Assembly (NCBI GenBank): GCA_965112735.1
Contig: OZ218963.1
Span: 806,001-870,000, forward strand
Direction of reading: 5' to 3'
DNA length: 64,000 bases
Source of the DNA: Phaeosaccion multiseriatum
Lineage: Eukaryota > Ochrophyta, other classes
Positions 1 to 10,389 of the stretch are shown here, piece by piece (within the stretch, counting starts at the first letter, position 1; every line of letters begins with the position of its first letter). The translations under genes and the position numbers were made by a program. The notes below the pieces were generated by a model, which was given only the letters and a program-made list of their open reading frames with translations, was not told the DNA's origin and did not search any database.

Positions 1-1101
1 CTACAGGTGAAAGAGGAGGAGGGGGGAGGGTGGAAAGTCAATGGCTGGTTGGTGGGTAGTGGCTCAGTATGTGGATGGAAGGGTGGATGGGGTGGGTGGG
101 GGGGTGGAGATTCTCCTTATTATGTAGGTACAGTACTTGTAAGGGAGGGAGGGTGGAAAGTTGTACATGTTCACGCGACTTACACTCTAGCACCTCCGTC
201 CTCTTTCCTTCCTTCCTTCCTTCCTTCCTTCCTTCGTTCTTTCCATCCTTCCTTCCTTCCTTCCTTCGTTCTTTCCTTCCTTCCTTCCTTCCTTCCTTCG
301 TTCTTTCCTTCCTTCTTTCGTTCTTTCCTTCCTTCCTTCCTTCTTTCCTTCTTTCCTTCCTTCCTTCCTTCCTCCCTTCCTTCCTTCCTTCGTTCGTTCT
401 TTCCTTCTTTCCTCCGTCCCTTCCTTCCGTCCTTCATCCCCCCTTCCTTCTTTCTTTCCTTCCTCCCTTCCTTCGTCCGCTCCTTCCTTCCTTCCTTCCT
501 TCCTGCCCCCTTCCTTCTTTCCTTCCTTCCTTCCTTCCCTCCTTCCTTCCTTCCTCCCTCCCTCCCCCCTTCCTTCGTCCGTTCCTTCCTTCCTTCCTTC
601 CTTCCTGCCCCCCTCCTTCTTTCCTTCCTTCCTTCCTTCCTTCCTTCCTTCCTTCCCTCCTTCCTTCCTTCCTCCCTCCCTCCCCTCTTCCTTCTTTCCT
701 TCCTCGCTTCATTCTTCCTTCTTTCCTCCTTTCCTTCCTCCCTTCCTTCCTTGTGCGTGCAATTTCTTATTTTTCTCGTATCTTATCTTATCTTATCTCA
801 GGCATTTCCCGAGAGCGCAGTGGCAATCAACCTTAAATCCTGCAACCTCTTTCGACTGTACAACGGAAAGGTGGGTTGGCAGTGGAAGGAAGGGTGGGTG
901 GGTGGGTGGGTGGGTAGCAGTGGATGGCAGTGGATGGCAGCAGAAATGAAATGAAGAATGGAAAGAAAACGGAACGGGATACTGGGCATGGGGCCTGGGT
1001 TCTCTCTCTTCGTGTTGGTTCTCTCTGTTAGTGTTGTCGACGCCCCTTCCCTGTGTATGCGTTCTTAATCTTCTTCTGATGATGATGATGATGATGATGA
1101 C

Positions 1102-1136
<35 letters not shown>

Positions 1137-3487
1137 CGATGACCCCTCTCTCTCCCTCTTCTCCCCCTCCCTCCCTCCCTCCCTCCCTCCCCAGGCGGCT
1201 GAGACGGAACTCAAGACGCTGGCTGAGCAGGGTCACAACCTCCAAACTAACGATCTCATTCGACATAACATGGTGGTCTTCGCCAGCGGTCAGGTGCGGT
1301 ATAGGGAGTGCCGGGGTAGTTGGAGGTTCAGGTGGTTTGTGTTTGTGTTTGTGTATGTTTGTTGTGAAGCGTGAATGGATTGGCCGATGGAAGGGTTCGA
1401 ATTGACGGACCCCTTAGGTCATGGTACCTCGTGAGAACGATACTTTGACATCGATGATCACTGCTCAATGCTTTTGTTACGGACAACATTATCGAACCGC
1501 TGTCTTCTCCCCCCCTTCCTCCCTCCCTCCCTTCCTCCCTCCCTCCCTCCCTCCCTGTCTGCCTGCCTGCCTGCCTCCCCCCTCCCTCCCTCCGTCCCTC
1601 GCTCCCTCCCCCCTCCTCCCCTACCTCCTCCCCTCCCTCCCCTCCTCCATCCATTCATCCCTCCCTCTCTCCCTCCCTGCCTCCCTCCTCCCCTCCCTCC
1701 CTGCCTCCCTCCTCCCCTCCCTCCCCTCCTCCATCCATTCATCCCTCCCTCCCTCCTCCCCTCCCTGCCTGCCTCCCTCCTCCCCTCCCTCCTCCCCTCC
1801 TCCATCCATTCATCCCTCCCTCCCTCCCTCCCTCCGAGCTCAGGGGGCTCAGAAGGTGCTTCCTTCCCTTGTGGACTTCATCCCTGAAGCCAGGCTCAAC
1901 CTCGTCATTCACCATCTCCGCAACGACCAGGTACATGCAAATTGACACGCAAATTCATTCCTTAGGGCCTTGTGCAGTGCCCCCTTACAGGCTTGGGTGG
2001 CAGTTTGGATTGCAGTGTGCAATTTCATTTCGATTGATATGCTTGAGTAGTTTATTGTTGTTGAACTCACAACGAAGGCAACGCCTCTTCTCCTTCTTGC
2101 TCTTGTTCTTCTTCTTGTTGTTGTTGTTGTTCTTCTTCTTCTTCTTCTTCTTCTTCTTCTTCTTCTTCTTCTTCTTCTTCTTCTTCTTCTTCTTCTCCCC
2201 ATCCACTGCCATCCTCTTCCTCCTCCCCATCCACCATGATCCTCCTCCTCCTCCTCCTCGAGCAGGTGCAGGAGGCCTTCGACTTAATCAAGGACCTCGA
2301 ACCCTCAACACCCCAGGTAATAGAGTGTGAGGACGACAGTAGATGGGTGGGTGGGTGGGTCGGTAGATGGGTGGCTCCAATTCCTCCCTCTCTCCCTTCC
2401 CTTGCTCCTTCGCTCCCCATCCTTCCTTCTTCCCTCCCTCACTCCCTCCCTTCTTCCCTCCCTCCCTCCCTCCCTCCCTCCCTCCCCAGGAATACATCCT
2501 GAAGGGGGTTGTGAATGCCTCTTACGGTCAGAGTATGGGCAATCGGGAACATCTCAAAACAGCTCAGCAGTACTTTCAATTAGTGGGAGCCTCGGCCAGT
2601 GAGTGTGACACCATACCGGGAAGGCAGTGTATGTCAACTTGCTTCTTCCTCCTCAAGCAGTTTGAAGACGTTAATATCTACCTCAACTCCATTAAGGTGA
2701 GTGTTGCGGGTGTTTTCGTGGGTAGGGGTCGGTCAGTTGGTCCACAAATGGAGGGGAGGGAGGAAGGGGAGGGAAGGGAGGGAGGAAGGCAGGGAGGGCG
2801 GCGGGGAGGTAGGGAAGGAAGGAGAGAGGGAGGGAGGAAGCCCACACAAAACACTCGCAAGGAGGAGTGATAATGTTGGCACCCACCTACCGCACCCACC
2901 CACCCCATCTCATCCCACCCGCTTCCTCAAACCACTCACCCACCCGTCTACTGCCATCCCCTACCATCCCCACCCTCCCTCAGGCCTACATGTACAATGA
3001 CGACGACTTCAACTGGAACCACGGTATCTCCCTGGCAGCCACGGGCAGCTACAAGGTGAGTCATCAACAACCGCCATCCACTGCCATCCCTCGACTCCAC
3101 ACACTATCCCCTTGCAATCCATCCCATCCTTCCACTGCCATCCATCCGCCTTCTACCCGTCCTTCCACCGCCCCCCACTGCCATCCACTACCCATCCATT
3201 GCCATCCAGTGCCACCCACCACCCATCCACCGCCATTTCACCGCCTTCCACCTACCATCCACTCACCCCACCCTTCCATTGCCATCCGCTGCCATCCACC
3301 CTTAGGCCGCGGAGGAGAGTCTCTTACTCATCCAGAACGAGCGTTACAAGCAGGAGTACTGTTACATTTCGTGGCTAGCGAGGTACGGTTTCGATTTCCC
3401 AGGTGTTAGTTGATTTGTTGTGGACCCCTCGCATGACCTCAATCCACACTTGCGCCACCACAACACGGGCGAGGAGCTGGCGCAGGC

Positions 3488-3523
<36 letters not shown>

Positions 3524-4656
3524 ACATTTATACAGACTTAGAGGAGTCAACCTAAGCTTACGTAATTGAGTGCGGGCGCGTGCGTGACAGGGGGCAGGAC
3601 GGGCGGATCGAGACGCCTCCTCTACGCGCCTTATACGTATGCATACGTACTGCAGCAGCTCATACTCGGCTCCTCCTCCTCCCTCCTCGCTCGTCTTGCC
3701 CTTTCTCCCCCTTCCTTTCCCACCCTCTCTACTCTGCTCTGCTCTTCTCTATTGTACTTTACACTGCACCACACCACACCACACCACACCACATCAACCC
3801 CACCACACCACACCGACACCACACCCTCACTATTCTTATTCTACTCTACTTTACACTGCACCACACCACACCACACCACAACGACATCACACCCACACCC
3901 ACGTCAAACCCACACTACTCTTATTCTACTGTACTGTACACCAAACCCTCACCCTCACCCCCACCCACACCCACACCCACAAACTCTACTCTACTCCACA
4001 TCACACGTGACAACAGATGCTACCTCATGAATGGCAACCCTCGCAACGCATGGGAGCTGTACCTCAAGATGGAAACCTCCAACGAGTCCTTCAACCTCCT
4101 CCTCCTCATTGCCAACGACTGTTACAGAATGGGGCACTTTTTGCACTCCGCAAAGGCCTTTGACGTGCTGGAGAGACTTGATCCTGACCCCGAGTACTGG
4201 GAGGGGAAGCGGGGGGCGTGCGTGGGTGTGTTTCAAGCGGTGATTGCCGGCAAGGCAAGCAAGGTGAGCAGCGTGTTGGTGATACAGGGGAAGGGAAGGG
4301 GAGGGAAGGGGAGGGGTGGGGGTGGATCAGGAGAGAAAGGGGGGGGGGGGAACGTGGGAGGAGGGAGGGTGGTGCCACCGACTCAGTTTCAGTTTCAATG
4401 GAAGATGATGAATCCTCGTGAGCTCCTCACGTGTGTTGTGTGACTGTTGAGCCGACAACACAACACAACACGGGAGGGGTATATATATAACCTAAGAGCC
4501 CTCAGCTAACCTTTTCACTGTGACGTGACCATGAATCACCAACAGGAGGACCTGCGAGACGTGCTCAACATGGTGCGCAACGCGTCCAACCCGCAAGTGG
4601 AGTACATGGTGCGGACCATCAAGCGCTGGTGCAAGGACAACGACATAAAGATCTAA
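1..4656 (+). CDS. IFT56: Intraflagellar transport protein IFT56 (TTC26/DYF-13), C-terminal 341 residues; 5' end outside window
   Basis: TPR-type subunit of the IFT-B complex, which carries cargo, including motility components, into cilia. Exons: 1-6, 802-870, 1195-1293, 1844-1930, 2266-2316, 2490-2696, 2984-3055, 3306-3382, 4017-4263, 4546-4656. All junctions are GT/AG and phases close. Recognised by near-verbatim family blocks: [84 protein letters not shown], and the ending [16 protein letters not shown]. The first six bases (Leu-Gln) finish an exon that runs off the left edge. About 210 N-terminal residues are missing compared with the roughly 550-aa animal protein. Introns hold CCTT, CCCT, CTT and ACACC tracts, mostly just upstream of acceptors. 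The identification rests on remembered family sequence but is very strong. Confidence 0.96.
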
Positions 4657-4674
4657 CGAAGCATGCATTAATGA

Positions 4675-4680
4675 AATAAA
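4675..4680 (+). terminator. Candidate poly(A) signal of IFT56
   Basis: AATAAA lies 19 bases after the IFT56 stop codon in an A-rich stretch. Position and sequence fit a eukaryotic polyadenylation signal; use in this organism is inferred. Confidence 0.5.
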
Positions 4681-5164
4681 AATTAAAATACATCTAAAGC
4701 TTCTAGACAAGAGCCCCTTTAAGTAAGCCCGGCCGCCAAGAGCCGTTTCAGATGTCGTTACTGGAGCACCGTCCTCTCGCCCTTGGCTGCTGCCGTTGCT
4801 GCCTCCCGTGCCTCCCCCTCCAAGCGAAGAGGGCGCTTTTGTCGGCTTTGTTTGCTTGCTTATGAGGCTTGCTTCAGAAGGCTTGCTTCAGAAGGCAGCT
4901 TGCTTCAGGCTTGTTTACGCTTGGCTTACGCTTGCCTTAGGTCTTGCATGCGGCTTGCTAGGCTTGCTATAGGCTTGCTATAGGCTTGCGTGCTGGGTTC
5001 CCTATCTCTTCGCTCCTCCAAATGGACACCTTTTAGAATCGTGTCATACTCTCATCCACGACCTCTCCCACAAAGCTTAATCGTGTCATAATCTCATCCA
5101 CGACCTCCACAAAGCTTTGCTCTTTAGCCTCAGCCCTCAGCCCTTTAAGATAAGCACATCAGAT
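4681..5164. other. Intergenic region between IFT56 and the secreted Gly-rich gene
   Basis: No gene seen. Positions 4840-4990 hold loose tandem variants of GCTTGCT(T/A)(C/T)AGG. Positions 5035-5115 hold two copies of a block containing CGTGTCAT(A)ATCTCATCCACGA, each followed by CACAAAGCTT, about 50 bases apart and just upstream of the next start codon. A promoter role for that pair is possible but not shown. Confidence 0.5.
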
Positions 5165-6248
5165 ATGCAGTCCTGTAAGACTATCTTGACAGTGGTGGCG
5201 CTCTTTGCGCTCGCTTCGCTGCCGGCAAATGCCCAGCAGACGGCGGTGAGTGGTCATTGGAGCGGCGGTAGGCAGTCGGAAAGCGCTCCAGAGGAAAGTT
5301 GTGCTCTAGCCGAGCCTGCTGCTGCTGGGGCGAGGGTCACACATAGCCGCCAGGGTCGTGTTTTGATTGAATCGTACCTCCTCGATCCCAGCCAATGTCG
5401 AAGTGCTGACCCATAAAGTACGCCCCACGCCCCACGCATGCACTCTTTGCAGACGGAAGCTCCCAGCGCTTCCACCCCTCAAGGCCGCTGCGGAAGCTGT
5501 AAGATATGACTCGCGCGTGCATCTAGCTAGGTGCCTGTCTGCCTCGAGATCCATCATATAACACCCTCTATCTGTCGCCCTCCCCCCCCCCCTTCGACTC
5601 CTCGGCTTAGACTGTGGCGATCTCCCGATCCTGCCCGGAATGACGGGATTTTCTTCTCCAGCTGCGCGTAACCCCGCCCCCGCCCCCGCCCCCGCTGACA
5701 ACGGTGGGCGTGGCCTTCGCGGCAGGAGCCTCCAGGACGGGTTTGATGAGCCGCAGGTGGGAGGGGGGGGAGGAGGGGGGGGAGCAGGAGGAGCCGGAGG
5801 AGCCGGAGGAGCCGGAGGAGCCGGAGGGGCGGGGGGAGCCGGAGGAGGAGAAGGAGGACCCGGCGGAGGAGGAGGACCCGGTGGAGCAGGAGGAGCAGGA
5901 GGAGGAGGCGGAGGCGGAGGCGGAGGCGGAGGTCCAGCCGTGTGCTACTGCTCCGCCACTTGCAGTGCAAACAACACATGTTGCCCAGACTTCGTCCCGG
6001 AGAACTGCAACTTCCCTTCTGTATCACCTGCTCCTGCCCCTGCTCCTGCCCCTGGAGCTCCTGCTGGCCCCGGCAACGTGGCCCCTGGCGGTGGTATCAA
6101 CGACCCCTTCCGCAACGCTGGTGGTGGTGGTGGTGGTGGTGGTGGTCTTGGGGGCTTCGGAGCCGACCCGTTCAACAACAACGACCCCTTCAATGGTGGC
6201 GGCTTTGGCAACGACAACAATGGTGGCGACTTTGGCTTTGGGGACTGA
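5165..6248 (+). CDS. Secreted glycine-rich protein with a somatomedin-B-like cysteine cluster
   Basis: Three-exon model: 5165-5245, 5453-5498, 5662-6248, with donors GTGAGT and GTAAGA, CAG acceptors, and phases 0 then 1 that agree. The start gives a signal peptide (MQSCKTILTVVALFALASLP, cleavage near ANA-QQ). A short Pro/Ala linker, a roughly 60-residue Gly/Ala tract, then the cluster CYCSATCSANNTCCPDF with a further Cys five residues on follow; this spacing resembles somatomedin-B modules. A second Pro/Ala linker and a Gly/Asn/Asp/Phe tail repeating DPFN and GGFG close the protein. The neighbouring frame over the repeat is Glu/Pro-rich and also open, but only this frame gives the Cys cluster. 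An extracellular matrix or adhesive role is inferred. Confidence 0.72.
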
Positions 6249-7507
6249 GAGCTGCCGTGGCTGGTGAAGCGGGAAAGAACATTCCATCTCCCCCGCCTGG
6301 AGTGGAGTAGTAGAAAGGGTTCAAGTATAATAACATAAAAAAAAAGAATAAGAATAATATAATAATAAGTCTGAAGGCCCCCGCAATGACACCCACAACA
6401 CTGCTCCGACTGCTCGACTGCGCACCACACTTTTGCGCCCGCCAACCCCAATAAGCAGCCCTACTACTACAACTACCACAACAGTACACAACAGTACACA
6501 ACAGTACCACAACAGTACACAACAGTACACAACAGTACCACAACAGTACACGTGACAGAACCAACCGCCCAGCAGCGGCGCCGAGATGATGAATGTCCTC
6601 CCTCCATTTAATCCATGGGTGATCCATAAGTGCTCATTCATGGGCCTGACAGCAGGTGTCCTCGACCTCGTCCTATACATAATAATATATATTATATATA
6701 TAACGTATATAATATATGCATAAAATACTATATATATATATGCTCCTTCTTGCCGGCGTCATAACGTGCCCACATGACATCCTGGGGGAGGCCGCCATCG
6801 GAGTGGGGTTGAGTTTCGGTTGTAGTGTCGTATAGGTCCCATCGAGATGAACAAAGGGAAAGACGTAACATTACGTACGATGTGGCAAAGTAAGGCGGTG
6901 TCGTGAATGTGAATGTGTATGGTAGTTGGTGCGGGCATGCCTATAAGAAGGAGAGAACAAGAGTAAGTCATTGAGCGGCGCCAGTCAGCTGCTCCACCAC
7001 ACACCGCGGGATGGCAGTGGAAGGTCAGGAGAGAAGGTAAGGGACGTGAGGACGCGTGGCACTCCCCGCCCCACCACCCCCGGACATCCGCTGCCATCCT
7101 GTTCCTGCTCATGCTGCTGCTGATGGTGGGCATGCGAGGGAACAGAAACTGACACTGCGCCCTGCTCGGTCAAGCCGGCCTCCCTCCCTCTCCCTCCTCT
7201 ATGGCAGTGGATGGGGGGGTTCAGAGGATGGCAATGGATACCCACAGACCAAGGTCCCCCTATGCTTGCTCTCCGTCGGAAGGAAGGCAGTCCATGGCTC
7301 GACTTCCATCATCCGCCCCTCTGGTGCCATCTATGCCCTGTGCTGTATATCAACCGCACCGTGTCTCTCTCTTCCTGTGAGAAGGAAAGATGATGAAAGC
7401 CTCCCATCCATGTGCTGTCTGTCTGTGTATGTGTCCGTCTGTCTGTGTGTCTCTCTGTCTGCCTAACTGACTGTCTGTCTGTCCGTCTGTCTCTCTATCT
7501 GCCTAAC

Positions 7508-7580
<73 letters not shown>

Positions 7581-7850
7581 GCCTGCCTGACTGTCTGTCC
7601 GTCTGTCTGTCTGTCCACCCCCATCTCATCTCACTCCAACGAGAATGATCCCTCAGGTCGTGATGCCCTCCGCCTGACCAATACCCACATGCCTACGAGT
7701 AACATACGCCCATATGCCTGAGCTTTGCCCATTGTATTATGTTCATACGTCAGGCATATGGGCAACGGTCGCTTGTCCCTCCCGCATACTAATCATACAT
7801 CTATAATATATATACATATATATATAATATAGATAATATATGTACATATA
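6249..7850. other. Gene-poor stretch with several simple repeats
   Basis: No convincing gene on either strand. Contents: AACAGTAC-based tandem repeat (about 6478-6550), an AT-rich palindromic run (6680-6745), short blocks around GGATGGCAGTGGATGG (7010-7030 and 7200-7235), and a long GTCT tetranucleotide array (about 7410-7612). ORFs here are low-complexity or show no family resemblance. Confidence 0.6.
7708..7763. repeat. Perfect 14-bp inverted repeat with a 28-base loop
   Basis: GCCCATATGCCTGA at 7708-7721 is exactly complementary to TCAGGCATATGGGC at 7750-7763. It lies about 90 bases beyond the stop of the minus-strand coiled-coil gene, so it could fold in that transcript's 3' end or be a relic of a small inverted-repeat element. 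Confidence 0.7.
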
Positions 7851-9849
7851 TTACTTGGGCATAAAGGGTGTTGCCGAGAAGGTGTCTTGTGACCTCTTAA
7901 ACTCTGCTCAGTGTAGAGTATTGGGTATAGGGTATGAGGTATAGGGTATAGGGTACACCGAAAAGGAATAGGGAAGGGGTATAGGGGATGTGGTATACGG
8001 GTATGGGGCATGGGATGGGCAACGAAAGAGCGGACGGGAGTGGAAGGGTGGGGGTGAGGGTGGGAGGCGGCGGGGAAGGACGGGAAGCGGGGAAGGGTGT
8101 TAAGCTCCCGTGCATATGCACGCAGAGGAGTCAGTAAGCAGAGGGGAAGGCATAGAAAGGGAAGACAGAATAGAATCGAGACCCCCATTTCAATACAATC
8201 AACCCACCCCCTACACCCGCATCTTCCTTCGCGTATGTGTATGTGTGTGCGTGTGTATGTGTGTGTACGTGTGCGCGTGCCCTGTGCGTGTGTGCGTGTG
8301 TGTGTGTGTGTCCCTCCCTCCCTCCCTCCTTCCTCCTTCCCCCTTCTTGACCTGGGTGGTAGTTGAACTCCCGCTTGAGCAGCGTGATGCCCTCCTTATG
8401 CCTCTGCTTGGCCGTGTCGTAAAGGTTTCCGATGTCCCCCGTCATTGCCTTATACTTGGCCTCGAAGGGCCCAATGTCAGTGTCGTACTGCCCTGCCCAC
8501 GCGAGGCTGTCATCAACTCGCTTTTGGAGCTCGTCCCTGTGAGGGAGGGAGGGAGGGAGGGAGGGAGGGAGGGAGGGAGGGAGGGAGGGAGGGAGGGAGG
8601 GAGGGAGGGAGGGAGGGAGGGAGGGAGGGAGGGAGGGAGGGAGGGAGGGAGGGAGGGAGGGAGGGAGGGAGGGAGGGAGGGAGGGAGGGAGGGAGGGAGG
8701 GAGGGAGGGAGGGAGGGAGGGAGGGAGGGAGGGAGGGAGGGAGGGAGGGAGGGAGGGAGGGAGGGAGGGAGGGAGGGAGGGAGGGAGGGAGGGAGGGAGG
8801 GAGGGAGGGAGGGAGGGAGGGAGGGAGGGAGGGAGGGAGGGAGGGAGGGAGGGAGGGAGGGAGGGAGGGAGGGAGGGAGGGAGGGAGGGAGGGAGGGAGG
8901 GAGGGAGGGAGGGAGGGAGGGAGGGAGGGAGGGAGGGAGGGAGGGAGGGAGGGAGGGAGGGAGGGAGGGAGGAAGGAAGGAAGGGAGGAAGGAAGGGAGG
9001 AAGGGAGGGAGCGACTACTTTAGATCCACTTGACTTGTCGATCTCCCACACCTCTTGATTGGGTTGGCATTGTAACGTCCTGGCCATTCAACTGGAGCTC
9101 AAGGGAAACAGAAAGTGAAAGTACAGTTGTCGCATCACATCACACCACCACCACACCGACCTGCGCTTCTCGAGTAGGCCTATGTCGCGCTCGAAGTCGT
9201 GCTTACCCTTCTCATCCATCTGAATTTCAGTCTCCAGCACCTGTGAAGGGGCGAGGGCGGATGGCAGCAGGGGGCAGAGGGCAGAGGGAAGATGGCAACA
9301 AACGACAATGGCACACGCAGGAAAGCTTATGTGCGTTAGAGCTATACATAATGATTATGCTTAGAGCCATCGCTCCTGCACCGTTTTCTCTTTCTGAGCG
9401 CACAGCAAACCAAAACCCCCTTTTCATTTTTGTTCTCTCCCTTGTCAGTGGCTCCTTCTCAAGCTCAAATATGCAGCCCTTCCTACCTGTAGTTGTACGG
9501 AGAGGGTTTCTAGTACGCCCTTGATGCCGTTGGCCGTCCGGTTCATGCCCACAAAGGTCTGACGATGATGGGGGGAGGGGGTGAGGACGGCAGGAAGGAA
9601 GGAAAGAAAGAAGGAAGGAAGGCTATTTTATCAACGAGCCGGTGGGATGGGTGGAAAGAGGACAGTGATACACAAGAATGTGGGGGGGGGGGGTGGTGAA
9701 GGAGGAAGGAAGGAAGGAAGGAAGGAAGGAAGGAAGGAAAGAAAGAAGGGGGAGGAGAAGGAGGTCTTCTATTTTCTGTGCTCTACCTTTGGGGTCACCA
9801 CAGACGCCTTCAGCGCCTTGTGACCTCCACGCCCGCCACCGGCAGACAT
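7851..9849 (-). CDS. Small conserved coiled-coil protein (150 aa), probable ciliary or basal-body protein
   Basis: Five exons on the minus strand: 9849-9787, 9558-9487, 9240-9161, 8536-8352, 7903-7851. Phases 0, 0, 2, 1 all match. The product is mainly charged heptad helix (residues about 30-130) and ends in a compact motif, LLKREFNYHPEFKR followed by DTFSATPFMPK. The last exon was found only because the phase-1 donor at 8352 required it. A short charged coiled-coil body with a TPF-x-PK tail recalls conserved axonemal proteins, and the gene lies between IFT56 and DRC4, but I cannot name the family. The intron before exon 4 is almost wholly a CCCT array on the coding strand (GGGA on the + strand). 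Gene structure is firm; function is inference. Confidence 0.75.
8538..9011. repeat. (GGGA)n array, about 430 bp
   Basis: Nearly perfect GGGA repeats on the + strand, with GGAA variants near the right end. On the transcribed minus strand this is (CCCT)n and directly precedes the CACAG acceptor of exon 4 of the coiled-coil gene, so it occupies the polypyrimidine-tract position. Confidence 0.95.
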
Positions 9850-10182
9850 AGCTATCCTGTCCTAATATATTATCGCCTGCTTTGCTTTTTCCTTTGCTTG
9901 TTGCTTGCCTATGTTGATTGCCGGGGAAAACTTTAGGGTAGCACCAACGCGGGGTGTTCGCCAATTGATGAAACGGCTGAATCGAGGCGGGTGAGAAGGA
10001 TTCGAGACTCGAGAAGGGGCCTTGTCTTAGCTCTAGCGTTTCTTCGCCATCTCTGTCCTCCGTAGCTCGCGTAGCGATTGGGTGGACGGACGTCAAAGGG
10101 GGAACACAGGTTTTTGGGGGTTGGTCTTGAGCTTTTCTGTGTGCTGTCACCAACGAGCTGCTGCTGCTGTAGATAGGAAAGC

Positions 10183-10357
10183 ATGCCGCCCAAGAAGAAG
10201 GGCAAGGGCAAGGGGAAGAAGGGGAAGAAGGAGGAGGTGGTGCAGGAGGAGACAGAGTATGACAACATGGACCTGGAAATGCTCACAGAGGTGAGTGGAG
10301 CAGGAAAAGGAGGATGAGGAAAAGGAAGAAGGAGTAGGAAGAGGAGGAGGAGGAGAA

Positions 10358-10389
<32 letters not shown>

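Noticed and set aside
5704-6267. Glu/Pro-rich alternative frame of the secreted protein gene
   Set aside because: It lacks the Cys cluster, and the three-exon phases lead to the Gly-rich frame instead.
8110-9087. 307- and 318-codon frames at the GGGA array
   Set aside because: Repeat translation; only the short non-repeat part on the minus strand belongs to a real exon.
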